A stretch of DNA of 64,000 nucleotides from Brevipalpus yothersi (lineage: Eukaryota > Arthropoda > Arachnida > Trombidiformes > Tenuipalpidae). Position 1 is the stretch's first letter. The number at the start of each line of letters is the position of its first letter. This document shows positions 12,741-26,600 of this stretch, piece by piece. The translations under genes were made by a program, and so were the position numbers. Location: the NCBI GenBank assembly GCA_003956705.1, contig QZCP01000019.1:167088-231087 (forward strand), read 5' to 3'. Below the pieces are notes generated by a model that saw only the letters and a program-made list of their open reading frames with translations, was not told the DNA's origin and searched no databases.

Positions 12741-15268
12741 TTCTCTCTTTCTTTCTTTATTACTTTCTTTCGCTCATGATTTCAATTCTAATAGAAGACC
12801 AAACAAGAATAACAACATGTTATGACTGATGTTTCTTGATTCATAGTTGATGAGATAAAAGCAAAAGTAGATATTCTTCGTGCACTCCTACAATATTCTG
12901 AACAAAAAAATATCAAAAATAATGTCTTCAAGGAACTCCCATGATAAAAACTAATACGTGGAGGGCTTGTGTATGGGAATATTAGAGTAATATCATGAAA
13001 TATACAATCAGAAAAATGCACACTATTTTGGCCAAGCTCATTTTCCCCAAGTATTTTGCCTGATTGAGGAGTAGATCTCATAGGACACATACCAACGCAA
13101 GTGTGTACAACTTGAGAATATATCTCTTTTGCTCTCACTCAAGCAAGGAACATTGGACCATGGTATTGACACACCCAAGAAGTTAGATGAATGGTTGTAA
13201 TGGTTCAGAATCGCTTGAAACATGTGAAATGAACCTTCAGATAGAAGAGAGAGAGAGAAACAGAGAAAGTGGATGTGGAGGAGTTAAACAAACCCTGAAT
13301 TCTTGTGTATATGGATCAAGTAAAAGTAATGTGACTCTCGGCTATTGATGAATAGCAAAAGTCAAAGAGAGACAGTAATGAGCTGCAACCATGATTAATT
13401 TATTACACTATCCAGAAAAGTATTCATCTCATTGTACACTCTCGTTCAGTATACATTTTCTTTCTTTTTTCTTTCCCTTTCTCTCTCCATCAGATGTATC
13501 GAACGATATATATATACTGATGCTGGATATACATATCCATGGCTCAGTGTATGGATGAATCTCGGGAGTTCTCATGTTTCCCATCAACAGAATCAAGCAA
13601 TCAACGAATGAATGCTGTCCATGACATTTATACGTTATTCTAGCTGTAACACAAATGTTGGCAAAGGAAACGCAAAATTATACATCAATATCATCTCATG
13701 AAAGTGATGAAGAGAGAGAGAAAGAGAGATGTAACATCAAGTTGCATCATTCTGAAATGATGCAGCAAATAGCTAACCGATATGGATCATCATCATCAGG
13801 ATCATCATCAAAAGTGACCAACGTTCCAGTTGAACGCCGGAGGACAATCTCATATGGATGAAAATAAGAGTCTACACTTCATAACGGTAATAGGAGGTGA
13901 AACAATGGAGGTGGAAAATCAAACATTATATTTGAGCATCACTTTTGATCATCATTATTCTATCCTCATTCACGTGGTCTTTCATGATTAGTCAAGCTCC
14001 GTTTGTCAAACTTTCCTCATCAATTTCTCTCTATCTTCACAATGTCACCAAAACTTATACTTAGAAATCCTGAGATTTTCATACAATTCTCTTGTCTCCT
14101 TTTTCACTTCTTGTTTAGCATTTGCTTGTGCTGTTAGGGTGAAAGTATTACTTGAGTCTAATTTATTTGTTCCTCTTTTGATGCCTTCCAAGCATATTGG
14201 AGAGAAAAGAGGAGAGATAGAATAGATTTGAAGAACCTACTCATTGATCACATGGGGAGACAAAGAGTGGGAGAAAACATGGAGGAATCTCTTTCTACTC
14301 ATCAATAGTTAACTGATTCTCTTCAGTTTACTCTCCAAGTTTGGCTGGTCTATTTTTGCCTGAGAGCAAAGAAGATTTTTCGAGATTTTCTGCATCTTGA
14401 TGATGCAAGAAGAATGCTGAGAGGACAAGCTGAATCAAACATTTGAGAGTGGAAGTGTTCAAAGGAAATGTCAGGTTTACATTCTTATAGTTAATTTTGA
14501 GAATCAATCTATTGGTGAACATCTTCCTACTGATGTTTGTATACATATAAACTTGACAAGGATCAATAGAATCGCATCAAACAAGTTGCATTCAGTCTAT
14601 ATCCAGGAGAGCATAAATATCTCATGTTCCCATGGAATAGACAGCAAATATATAACGGAAGATGATGTTCATTGTAGGATTTTTCTGGAGCAGACATTAA
14701 TGAGAAAGTCCAGATATATGAGGAAGACTTACGAATATATGGATAGATCTATATATATTCTAGTGTTCCCATGAAACTTTCAACACTAAATGATCATGAA
14801 ATGAGAGAGAGTGAAAGATGATAGAAATTGGACACATGCGAGAACATGGTGAAAGAAATGGGTCAAATTATATGGGATAATCATTATAATCCGACTATCA
14901 ACAAGATTAAATGTGGACCATTTCCTAGAGTGATCAACCATTTCCTCTCGACTTGATGCTAAGAGGCAAAAATCAAGAGAAAATATGAGTTTCTAGAGCA
15001 CTTAACCGAGCTTGAGCCCGAGCAAAATTGTGCTCTTAGATATCGAATAAAGCTGAGAAGGGGAAGAGAGAGAGAGAGAGAGAAAGAGAGACTGATTTAA
15101 TTGAGAAGCGGTAAGGTTTTGAGGAGTAATCTAGGGAAAAGTTATTCCCTAAAAATTGTTTAATGAAGTCTACATGTTCAAAATCACGAATGATGAAGAA
15201 TGTATTAAAATCAAGTGACTCAGCGATGTATTCAGATAATATGTTGAATTTGATGCTCTTCAGAGACT

Positions 15269-15320
<52 letters not shown>

Positions 15321-18137
15321 AATGAGATGAGATGAGAAATGCGACTGATTTCATCTAAGCAATCAACCAGAATATCAAGTTTTATGGATAAATATTCTCA
15401 CCCTTTTCATGATAGGAGTAAATATCAAACAAAAATGAAGGAATCTCGAACTGGAAGATGTTTGCTGAGGCATGAGAATTTGGGGGCAAAAACGGTTATG
15501 CAATATTTCTGTTCATAGAGTATTCTCTGATACTATGTTATCGGAAGGTGATGATAAAGAGGTGAAAAAATTTTGGATAAAATTGCCAAATTTTATTAAG
15601 AAAAAAATTCATCTTTCATCTTATTTGCACACACAATTTCGACAAAAAAAAGAAGCATGTGTGTGCAAGAGTTAGCGTTAAAATTTGCATTCTAACGTTC
15701 AGTTGATCTTGATTCCCTATCATCCATGATAAATATACATGTACTTTTTTCCCAAGCCCAGTTAAGTGTACATGAATATATACATAAAATAATGATATTC
15801 TTTCGCCTAGTGAAAGCAGCATCAAGAATCAAAAATAGAGAATATCTTGAGCCATAGTTACTTCTCTTCCCCCATCTAGACTGATGCTACATTCGACGTC
15901 AGAGAAAAGTATGGCAAAGAGAATGTATCTTTTTCTAGCCTCTTTGTTCCCCTAGATATGATGTGTATGTGTATCAAATATATGATATCAATGGAGAGGA
16001 AAAATAGCGATACATTCTTCAGGAGAAAAAGGAGGGAAGAATATATTCTTTCATAGCCCAAAATATCGATCCATGATTGGAACCACTGTTCATTCAAGAC
16101 AAATACCAATCAAAAGGAGTTGGCAACCAAGGAGAATCAAGCAATGCAATCAACTAACCATCATTGAATGGAATGGAAGATCAGTCAATGAGTAAGAAGA
16201 AGAAAAAATCCCACATTTTCTAACTGATTCAGACTCTATTCATGAGCAATCAATAGTTTCAGGTAGATCATGCTTGACCAGTATCATTTTCCTCTTTCAA
16301 TGGATTGAATATTGGTATCGAATATAATATACGCAATATAAACACATTTTCCCATTTCATAACTTTAGCCTTTGGGTTTTTACACATCTTCATGCTCTCG
16401 GAAAAGAATTTCAATTCTTAGGCAGCACAAAATGAAAAGGAAAAATAGATCGCTTATATATCATACTGAATTCATTCACCGAAAGAATATTGGAACAAAA
16501 GTTTTCTCTTACAATGTTGACTCCATGAATATACCTAAGTAAACAAGCGATCATGAGTATGTAAAGTTGAGATAAGATGAACCGAAGAAAAACATAAAAA
16601 TGTATAATATTTCAAAATCTTTTGTCTATTCTACTATTACTACATATTTTGACTCCAGGGATTTCCAATTCTTTTTTCTTCTCCACACATTGGTTGATGT
16701 ATTTTTTGTATACCAAATTCTACAACAGCTTACTCTATGGATGTGTGAAAATGAACACAACAAGACATGATTCTTTTCCCAGTTAAAGCATCATTTTATA
16801 TGTAGTTTCTCTTTCTTTCCTTCGTTCTCTCTCTCTCTTTTTCGTTCACTTCTACTTCCTTCCTGTATGTGTGATCATAAATGAATTCATGAACACATTT
16901 TGATACAAACTTACAAGGGAAAAAATAATATCATCCAGTCAATTGATAATATTTCCAGTTAGAGTAGGACATAAAAAGCGATCAGAAAAATGTGACGGTA
17001 AGGAGAGGGAGAGAGAGAGAAAAGGTAGCAAAATATATGTCTCTATTTCTCTGGTTTCATTTTCATCCATTAAATTGTCAGAATTATGACACACGAAAAC
17101 CATACTTTGACCAAATTAGAGGCTCTGAAAATGGTGAACAATGTATCAAATAATAAGTCAGCGTCAAGGGAACCTATCAACAGTATGGTATGAGAGAGAG
17201 AGAATATAAGTATGCACACTATGCCAAGAAATGTCAAGTGAACAAGGGAAAATGGGTTAATATCATCGATCATAAAATGAATTACATGTGAGAGACCATG
17301 TCTTAGATTCTGATTGTATGTGTATGAAGGTGTTGTGGAAGAGAGAAGTTGCTAGATTTTTGTCAAAAAGTAAGGAATGATGAGAAAAATGTTGCCTCAA
17401 GGAATCGAATAGAATATCAAATGAACATACTGGATCACGGTGCCAGCAAGGAGGATGGAAAAGAAGAAAGAGACAGATAGAAAGGACCATAGAACATCAG
17501 AGAAATCAATTTAGTGGAGCCTAGAAATATCCATCAGGAATGAAAGGATGAGACAGAATCGAGAAAGTAGCCGCAGGATAGACCTCAGCTTTCTCTATTC
17601 TATGGGAACAGTCAAGATTAGAAATTGAAATGGTTGGCAAACTCCATCTCTTTCTCTCTCTCTCCATCCTTTCGGCTGAAAGTCTCTTCTTTGCTGATGA
17701 TGCTGGCTAGATATATATGATCAGCAGAATTTTTCATCTATCATTCAGCTCTGTTAGCTTTTATATTGAATCTCTCTTTTCATTCTTCCTCTCACTTCCC
17801 ATCTCATTTTGTACTTTTTTCTTCACCTATGACACTTTTGCAACCCTACTACAGTGTACAGTGTAAATGTGTATTTTTTTATCACTATTCAGCAAATAAA
17901 ATTTTCCACAATGAATCCGAGTAAGGTTCGATTTAAATGGACATCAAATCAATCTTTCCAAATTGCAATTGAATCACTTTTCACATTGTTCGATTAATGT
18001 GTTCACGGTGGAAAGGAGAGGGAAAGAAAGGGAAGAAAGAGAAAGAGAATCTCTTCATATTCTAACGGTACTGTGAATTATGCTACTTGGTGGGAAAAGA
18101 AAACAACAAAATCAGCCTTTTATCATTGTGAACAAGG

Positions 18138-18188
<51 letters not shown>

Positions 18189-20600
18189 CTTTCCATTCTT
18201 ATCGTCTCATATTCAAATTGTTAACAGACAGATACGAACACATATTCACCAACACTGGAATGATGGATGGAAACTCATTGTTAGGATAGAGTAAAGTGTC
18301 AACAAGTCGCTTGAGTCAATCGAGAAGAGAGAGAGAGAGCGAGAGAGAGAATCCATCACACTTTTAGTTAGAATTATTAGAGACATTTTATTACATACTA
18401 GCTAGAAGAATATCAATTAAAGGTAGACAGTTTTATTTTATACTCAAAAATAGCTGCTCAATAGCTGTTCCTTTCTATCTTTCATTTTGTCTTTCATTCT
18501 CTTGATTGAATTTTCAGCATGAAGAAGCTCATGTCATCCATGAGTCTCAATCATTACAATTACACTTCATCTCGAAAAAAGAATGATGATTTTGGTAGAA
18601 AGATGAGACTTTTTTTCTTCTCCTACTTCTCCTCCTTTAATATACCCTTATGGTTCAATTTTCACTTTTTTACTCTTGATTGCTTGTAAAACTCATCGGA
18701 TTGCTCAATATCGTAAGTGAGGAAAAAATAGGCGAGAAAGAAGAAAGAGAAATCAAGTAGTGGTGATGATCACATCAAAATTTTGAGCACTTCTTATTGA
18801 TAAGTGATTCGCTTGTCAACGCAACAAAGCACAACAAAACAGCTGGATGCTGATATCAAATATCTTCCTTTTTCTTCCTCTTCTTCTCCTCAATGTGTCC
18901 AGGAAAGTATTTAAACTTGATCGATACTTGGACAAGAAAGTATTACACAATACACACTCACGTGTCTGTACATATTGTGGCTGAGAAAAAATTCACTCGA
19001 AATTCTTCCAAAAAGAATTCCAAGATGACCTAGTCATGTGTATTTTGAAAACACTTCCCACTCAGTCCATAGTTTAGTGGATTCTGGAATGAAACTCGAG
19101 GAAAAAACAAGGTATCTGAATCAAAGAGTTCTAAAGTTTCTTATTTTTACCCCTCACAGTTTCTGATCTTCAAAAAATTGAACTTTTCAAATGAAGAACT
19201 TCAGACACGCGACTGTATTGAGACTTACTCTTTGGCAAGCTCAAAATAGAAGAGACTTTCTTTCTCTTTCTCTCTCAGGCTTCAATAACATTTAAAAACA
19301 ATGTGGGAAAAAGCTGAACCATTCAATTCTAAAATTGAATGGTTAGACATGAACTCAATTGATATCAAGAAGAAAAGATAAAAGAGAAGACATTTAAAAT
19401 CTGATACAATAAAACAATTCGTGATCAATTCATCTCTATTCTCTCTTGTCTGTGCCTATGGAAGAGAGGGAGAGAGAGAGAAACAGATATCTCTTAGACA
19501 AACCATCAAACCGATCTTGGCCCTGACATTTTTTATGTATCATTTCAATTCAAAAGCATCAAGAAAAGTAGAGAATAGAGAGGAAAAGAGGAAAGAGGGG
19601 AAAGAGAAAACAAACAGAATGAAATTGAATACATGCCTCTCGAATCTTAAATTGAATGAAGCCGATGACTTGAGGGAAAGATAGATCATGTTTCAAGTTT
19701 CAAGAGGAATACAGGAATACAGGAATAAAGAGAGAGAGAACAAAATTTAACCAAGCCTATGCCCATAGATTAGGCCTCCACCCAACACTTATACATGTAC
19801 ACACACGCTTTCATCAAATATTCGTAGAGAGAGAGAGAGAAGAAAAATCTTTATGCTCCAATTGATTTTATCAGATAGAATTTCAGTGAGGATAAAACTT
19901 TAAGTCAAAAGATGATAGGCTAAGTTATTTTTTTCAATCAACTCATCACATCTTTCTTCTAAGCCTTTCCTAAGCCCCACCATTGTATTCAGCAGCTCAA
20001 TTTTCATACACATACATGTATGTATATTTATTCCAATCGATTCTGGGTGTAGGATGGAGAGAGAGAGAAAAAGGTTTGGTCACACACAAAATAGCCAGTT
20101 TCAAACCTCATATGACAATCAAGGCGTGGATCAATTGATATGATCGATAATTTGGTCCCCAAAAAACCCTCGATGATAGTGTGGACAAGATTAGAGGAAA
20201 ATAGGTGATGAGGATGGAGAATGATGATTTTGGGGGAGAAGGGAAACGAAGAAGAAAGAATGACGCAAAGGATGAGTTTGCCATTTGAACACTCTCTCAC
20301 GCAACATGAAGAAGAGAGAAGAGAGCTCAATATAAATGGATGAATGAATGGATTTTCAGAGATTTTCTATGTGTAAGACTAAAATAGTGCACATACACAT
20401 ACATATATATATACACACATGATTGGCCTTCATGAGCATCCAAATCATTTCTGGGTGTAATCTTTTCTCCTTGCCAAACTAGAGTACCTTCGGGATCATC
20501 TAGCTTGCAAGTACGAATAGAGAATAAAGCCAAGATTTGGCGATGAAACGCGATGAAAAGAAGAAAACACAGTCAACCCTGTAGGCTTCAAGGCATCCCA

Positions 20601-20672
<72 letters not shown>

Positions 20673-21527
20673 TGATGAGTTTGAAAGTGAGTAAGTAGTA
20701 GTAGATAGTAGTAGTTGATAATAGGTAAAAGAAAAATGCATACATCAGTAACAGCAAAATAGAGGCTAAAGATTATGCATCATGTTGTTCTCCTTCCATT
20801 TCCTTCCATTATTATGGATCATTGCTAACTGATTGTCTCATCAAATGTTCAACTCAATAGCTGATGGATATATTTACATGCAAGACGAGCACAAATACGA
20901 TTTCATTCATCGTACATACATATACATTCATCCATCCTTCATCCTTTCTCTTCTCTCTTGATGTGTGAGTGTGTGTCTTCATTGTGATGCTCCATCTTTT
21001 TTCCATTCTATTCTGTTCTCTCATGCATGCCTTGCAACGTAACATTCTCACCATTTGACAGTACACTTTTGCTATGTTCTAAATCGAGATTCCATTGCAT
21101 CAAAACTGGCTATATGAGATGTCGTTCTTCAGGTTTTGATAACAAAGTTCTGGGCCAGATAAAAAGAAAGGAAGAAAGAAAGAAAGAGAGAGTTAATCGG
21201 TAAAGACTGATCGATTCACTATTTTCTTTGCCCATCAAAGCGAGTGCATGCGTGAAGAGAAAAATTGGAATAGAAAAGAGAGAAGAGAAAATCGACAAGA
21301 TCGAAAATATCCCATGAAAAGAAGAATAAAGAGGCACTCGATGGACCATGGGGAACACAGCAAATGAGAGGTGTCTTCTGTCCATCAAAAGTATTTCCTC
21401 AAAGCACCTTATGAGTGATAAAATGTTCAACATTTACGTCAAACGCTTTTTTCCTGATAACGAGCTTGATAAGAAGATAAAGAGAAAGAAAGAGAAAATA
21501 ATTCTTATCACGATAGATGAGTTGAAT

Positions 21528-21570
<43 letters not shown>

Positions 21571-23243
21571 GACTCTGTATAGAATGAAGATTTTGGTGAG
21601 ATGTGAAACTGAATGTGTGTGAAGACAAAGAAATAAGTGGATAGATTGGATTCCAGGATAGGAATTCATCTTCATTAGAAGTTCCAAATTCAGTTCATTC
21701 CCAGTGGAATGAAGCATAGAAAATCTGCACTTTTTTGCTCAATTTAGCTTTTCTGGTAGCCCAGTTGCGATGCAAGTGAGCAGTAGCATAAAATAGAGAA
21801 AAGAGAGAGATTATAGATACCCAAAATTCAGAAAATTGGTTCGACAATGTCCATCCTTCTCTGTTAACTTGGAAAAGCAAGAGCTAATCAGTAATTCATG
21901 AGAATAAATGAGGTAATATATATCGAATTAGAGGAGTCTTCTTCTGTAGTACATACAATTCATACATCAGCTATTTGATTATCATGAGAAAATTCGAATT
22001 TAGGCTTATTTTCTCAGAATAAAAACTAGAATTAGAATTAAACCACATTCATCCGAATATCTTAATCATGATTTTCTAGACATGATCATTAACTTGGTGA
22101 AGCTAATTTCGTAGTCTTTCTGCATTTTTTTTCATCTTCTCTATTCTATTATAATGCTAGGGACTATGGAATAGTTCCAATTGTGATCAAAGTTCGATAT
22201 ATCATCAGAATAAGTGGATAGAATAGTGGCGAGGGTAGTTCTATTTTTTGAACAAAACAAAAAGATCGAAGAATAGGATGTCAGAATAGCTTACAAATGA
22301 GCTAGACTTTATCTTTCTTTCTTTCTCTCTCTTTCTATGTCTATTTTTAATGGCATAGACGAGTAAAATGATGAATGGATAAGTTACTTGTTATTCGACT
22401 CTTCTTTTGCATTATCATCATTCACAAAATAGAGTTCACAGAGAAGCCCCATTAATGAGACCGATAATGTTATCTCAGAAAATGGTCCTGCTGACTGGGT
22501 GAGTTTCGATTACATAAGAATCGACATTTTTCATTCAACTTGACCGTGGACTAATGGTCAACACGAATTCATCGATATTATTCATGATCCAGGCAATAGT
22601 GAACCTTGAGACTAAAGTGGTCAGAGTATGATTGATACAAGGACAGTTCCAGACTGAACTGGAGTCACATAGGCACACACCCAAATACTTGTATTTGAAA
22701 GAGAAAGAGAGACTGGGTACTCGGAATGAAATGAAAAATATTCCCAACGAAATATTTGACAGGAAACGGAAAGATATGAGGAGAGGAAATATTCAAAATT
22801 TTTCCCATTGATCTGTTGAACTTGAAATTAATAGAAAAAAGAAAATCAATGATCTCAATTCAAGTTTCGAACAAGCTTACTCCTTCCTTTCTCTTCTTTT
22901 TCTTTTGAAATTTTTCTCTAAATTCAATATCTACACAAACTGATAGAGCTTTAATACAACAACTTATTATTCTCCAAGAATGTGAGAGTCTTTCATGAAG
23001 TTAAGATCGATTAGATAGATCTGAAAATGGATTGAAATAGGGCGTCATAGAAGGGTTGCGTGAGTTTCAAGAGAGAAAAGTGAAGGTCTTGTGAAATAAC
23101 TAGAGCAGTAAGAAAAAAAGAGAGAGACTGGAACACCAAAAGCTAGCCCAAGAATGGCAATATTAAAGTGGAAGATGAATAATTCCGTGAGGTATGAGAA
23201 TCATTTCAATTTACAGAAGAACCTAGTTTTTGAAGCTTCACTT

Positions 23244-23274
<31 letters not shown>

Positions 23275-23568
23275 ATTTTTCTTTCTTTCTCTCTCTCTCT
23301 ACTCCTATGTTGAAAACTAGAGTAGGCCAAAATCTCTTGAGACCCTCAGATGATGTGAATTTCATCTCACTAATGCAGGTGTGTGTGTGTGTGTTCATGT
23401 GTGTATGTGACTAAATTATGGCTGGGAATACAGATGGAATAGCAATTTTCCATGATCCTCATAAATCGAGGCATTATCATTCCTGATGAGGGTGATAATT
23501 GGATGCAAAGAATATTACCACACTTCTTGAATCTGATGAAACTGACTTGGATCCCATTCAGCCAAATG

Positions 23569-23646
<78 letters not shown>

Positions 23647-26600
23647 GACACTTATGACTAGAGGAATCATGAAACATGTAAGCTGGACCATTTTTCGAAA
23701 AAGTACACACTCAAAATCAATGGGAAACTCAGTTCAAGAAAGTGCAAGCTGCTGATACTTAAGAATTGGGTGGGCTTGACGAGAATATAAGGAGAAGGAG
23801 GAAAAGAAGAGAGAAGAAGAATATATATATTAAAATAAAGATGATTATGAGCAGTGCATCATTTGAGCGGGAGAGAAAGAGAGTGACTTTTGGAGATGAT
23901 TCGAGTTTAATTAAAGCATCTGAAAGAAGAAGGAAGAAGAAGGGAACCTTCAGAGGATTTCCCATAATGAGGCAAGTTCAATTACGCTACTTTATGGGAC
24001 TAGTCAATGGAACTTTGATTCAAAAAAGACTCAATGAGCCTCTCTTTGGTGTCTGGAAATGTGAATGTGAATTGGATTGGAAAAAAGTTTTTTCCTCTTC
24101 TTCTCCTCCTCCTCCTCAATGTAAAAGCAAGATCAGGGTAAGCAAAAATCGATTATCGAGTCACAATCGTCGTTACTGGAGACATGAAGATGTAAGATAG
24201 CAAATAGAAGAAGAAGAAGAGAAAGAAAAAGGAGGTGAAGGAGTATCAAGAAATGGATGGAACCTGAACGTGGAGCACGATAAGAAGAGAAAAAAAGCTT
24301 TACCAGAATTTCGATTAATTTGCACACCTGAATCGAGGAACCATTTGGAAAAAAAGAGACTGTTTGGTTTGAGTGGGAGGAGGAAATAACCCAAGTAACA
24401 ATCTACTCATTCTGTTTTTCCCACCGAACTTCACAATGAAACAAGAAATTTTTTTTCCTTCTCTCTCTCTGTCTCTCTGTCTCTCTCTCTCTCTCTTCCT
24501 TTCTTTCTTTCCTCTCTTTCCTCATTCCATTTGCTTTCCAGAGACACCCCTGTAAGCTTTTTTTGGACAAACTTCAAAGGGCAAGAGTGTACTTAGTTTC
24601 CCACCATGTTGCTCATTATCTGCACAATTTGTTTCATTTCTTTCATACTAGAGAGTTTGAAAGAAAGGTAGAAACTTTTCACTACTAGAAAGAGAGAAAA
24701 CACTTAAGGGTATATGGTTTCCAGAATTTATATACCATTTTTATTTACACATAGAACGAATTCGTGCAGCCACACATTCTTTACAGTAGTCGCCAGTTGC
24801 ATGCGGTTATTAAAAAGAGAGAAAGAAATAATCAACATTTCAATTTTCTACATGGAAGAAAATGAGCTTGTGTTATACATTGCAACACTTGTGTTGCCTC
24901 TATACTGGATTCAAATTGGATGCCATCTTGGTTTTAATTTTGTCTATTAGCATCATTTAGTGAATGAATACGATTCACAAATGGAGAATGACAAAGAAAG
25001 AAAGAGAGAGAGAATTAGATTAGTAATATTTTCCCTGGGACGTTGATGATCTCTAGTTGACATAAGTTTCAAGAGGAGAGAAGAAGAAGAAGAAAGAAGA
25101 AAATTTTGGTTTGTACCCAAAGAAATTACCTGCTAACTCATGTGAATGCTAGTTAGTTCTTTTTCTATTCTCTTCTTCTTTTCCCTACCAATTTAGGCCA
25201 TGCAAATTATCCTTATTTGTTCAGAGGCGTTTACTCGATCTGATCTCTGTTTAAGGTTTAAGAGAGAGAAAGAGAGAGAGAAAAATAAGATAAAAAGCGA
25301 AATGGAGCAAATAAAATGATGTAGCAAATGATGGAAAATGACCGTGTGGTGCGTGTATATGTATATGTACAAAGATTTTCATTTCTTCTATGGTTCATTT
25401 TATGGGTTTTCGTTTGCATAATCACATGAAATGGTGAAATTTAGGTACAAATTAGATAAGCAATACTGTTATGGCCATTCAAGAATCGTGAGGAGAAAAA
25501 AAGAGGAAGAAGAAGAAGAAGAGGAAGCAAAAAAAGAATAAGATGAAGCAGAAGGAAAAAATAACCTAAAGTGTATTGTGTTTTGTATGATATCTAGTGA
25601 TTGGAAAATGGTGAATAAAACTTCCAGATCATCTGTGAAGATAGTCTGAAAGAAAGAATCACAAAAGAATGCTTCACAAATCAATGAACTAGAAGTACAA
25701 GTGTGCATTTCTAGAGAGAAAGAGAGAAGAAAGTTGAAGAAAAGAGATGTTCAATTCTTTTCTCAGTTGAAGAACTTTGTCAAAGAAGATTTCATCTTGA
25801 GATGATGAGTCTAAATTGAGCGAGATACACTTCAAGCTCAAATTTGTGAGTATATATATGTGTGTATGTGTGTGTGTGTGTGGAAACTCATGTGTCTAGT
25901 TCGAAATATCTGTCTGAAAGCCATCAAAGAATGAGAAAAGATACGATCTGGTCTTGCATTCCAACTGAATGTTCATATCTAAAATGTGAACCGAAAGGCT
26001 TGCACGTCAAAAAAGCATGGTGTTTCTAGGAAAGACGAGGAATATGAAGAAGAAGAAGAAGAAGAAGATAGAAGACTGAAAAAAGAGATGAGAAAAGTGG
26101 ATTGCTGGCTTCATTCACTTACATATATATATGAGAAAGAGAAGAAATTTTGAAATTCCCCACAGTTTTGGAAGATTGAAAAAGATTCTTAAAGATGGAA
26201 AGAAGAAGAATCACCAAGAATAGGAGAAGGAATAGATCATCCTTCGATGGTGAGGTTGGGAAAAAAATTTTCTTTTGCATGTTCTTTTGAGAGACGAAAA
26301 TTGATCAAAATCAATAGAAATGTCTTTCTAACAGCTTTCATTTCCTTCTTCTTTCTCTTATTCTATCATCAAAAATATACAGTCAAACAAATGTTACTAT
26401 CGACAAGAAAAAATTGATTCCAAAAAGGCTCACATACACATACACACATTATATTCCACTTTGCATGGAGAGAGGGCCAAGAACAAACGAAAAAAATTTT
26501 AATATCACGATGGAAAAGAGGAGGAAAAAAGAGAATTCATATTTTCTCTCTTTCTCTCTTTCTTTTTCTCTTGGAACATTTTCTCTCTCGCTTTTTCAAT

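Noticed and set aside
13655..13861. 68-codon plus-strand frame with an ATG in cyclase intron 1
   Set aside because: It is short and spans a GA patch and an ATC repeat. The end (ERRRTISYG) looks mildly protein-like but nothing else supports it.
23766..24200. 144-codon plus-strand frame in cyclase intron 1
   Set aside because: It starts at TTG, is purine-driven (RRRKRREKK), has no domain and lies in GA-rich sequence.
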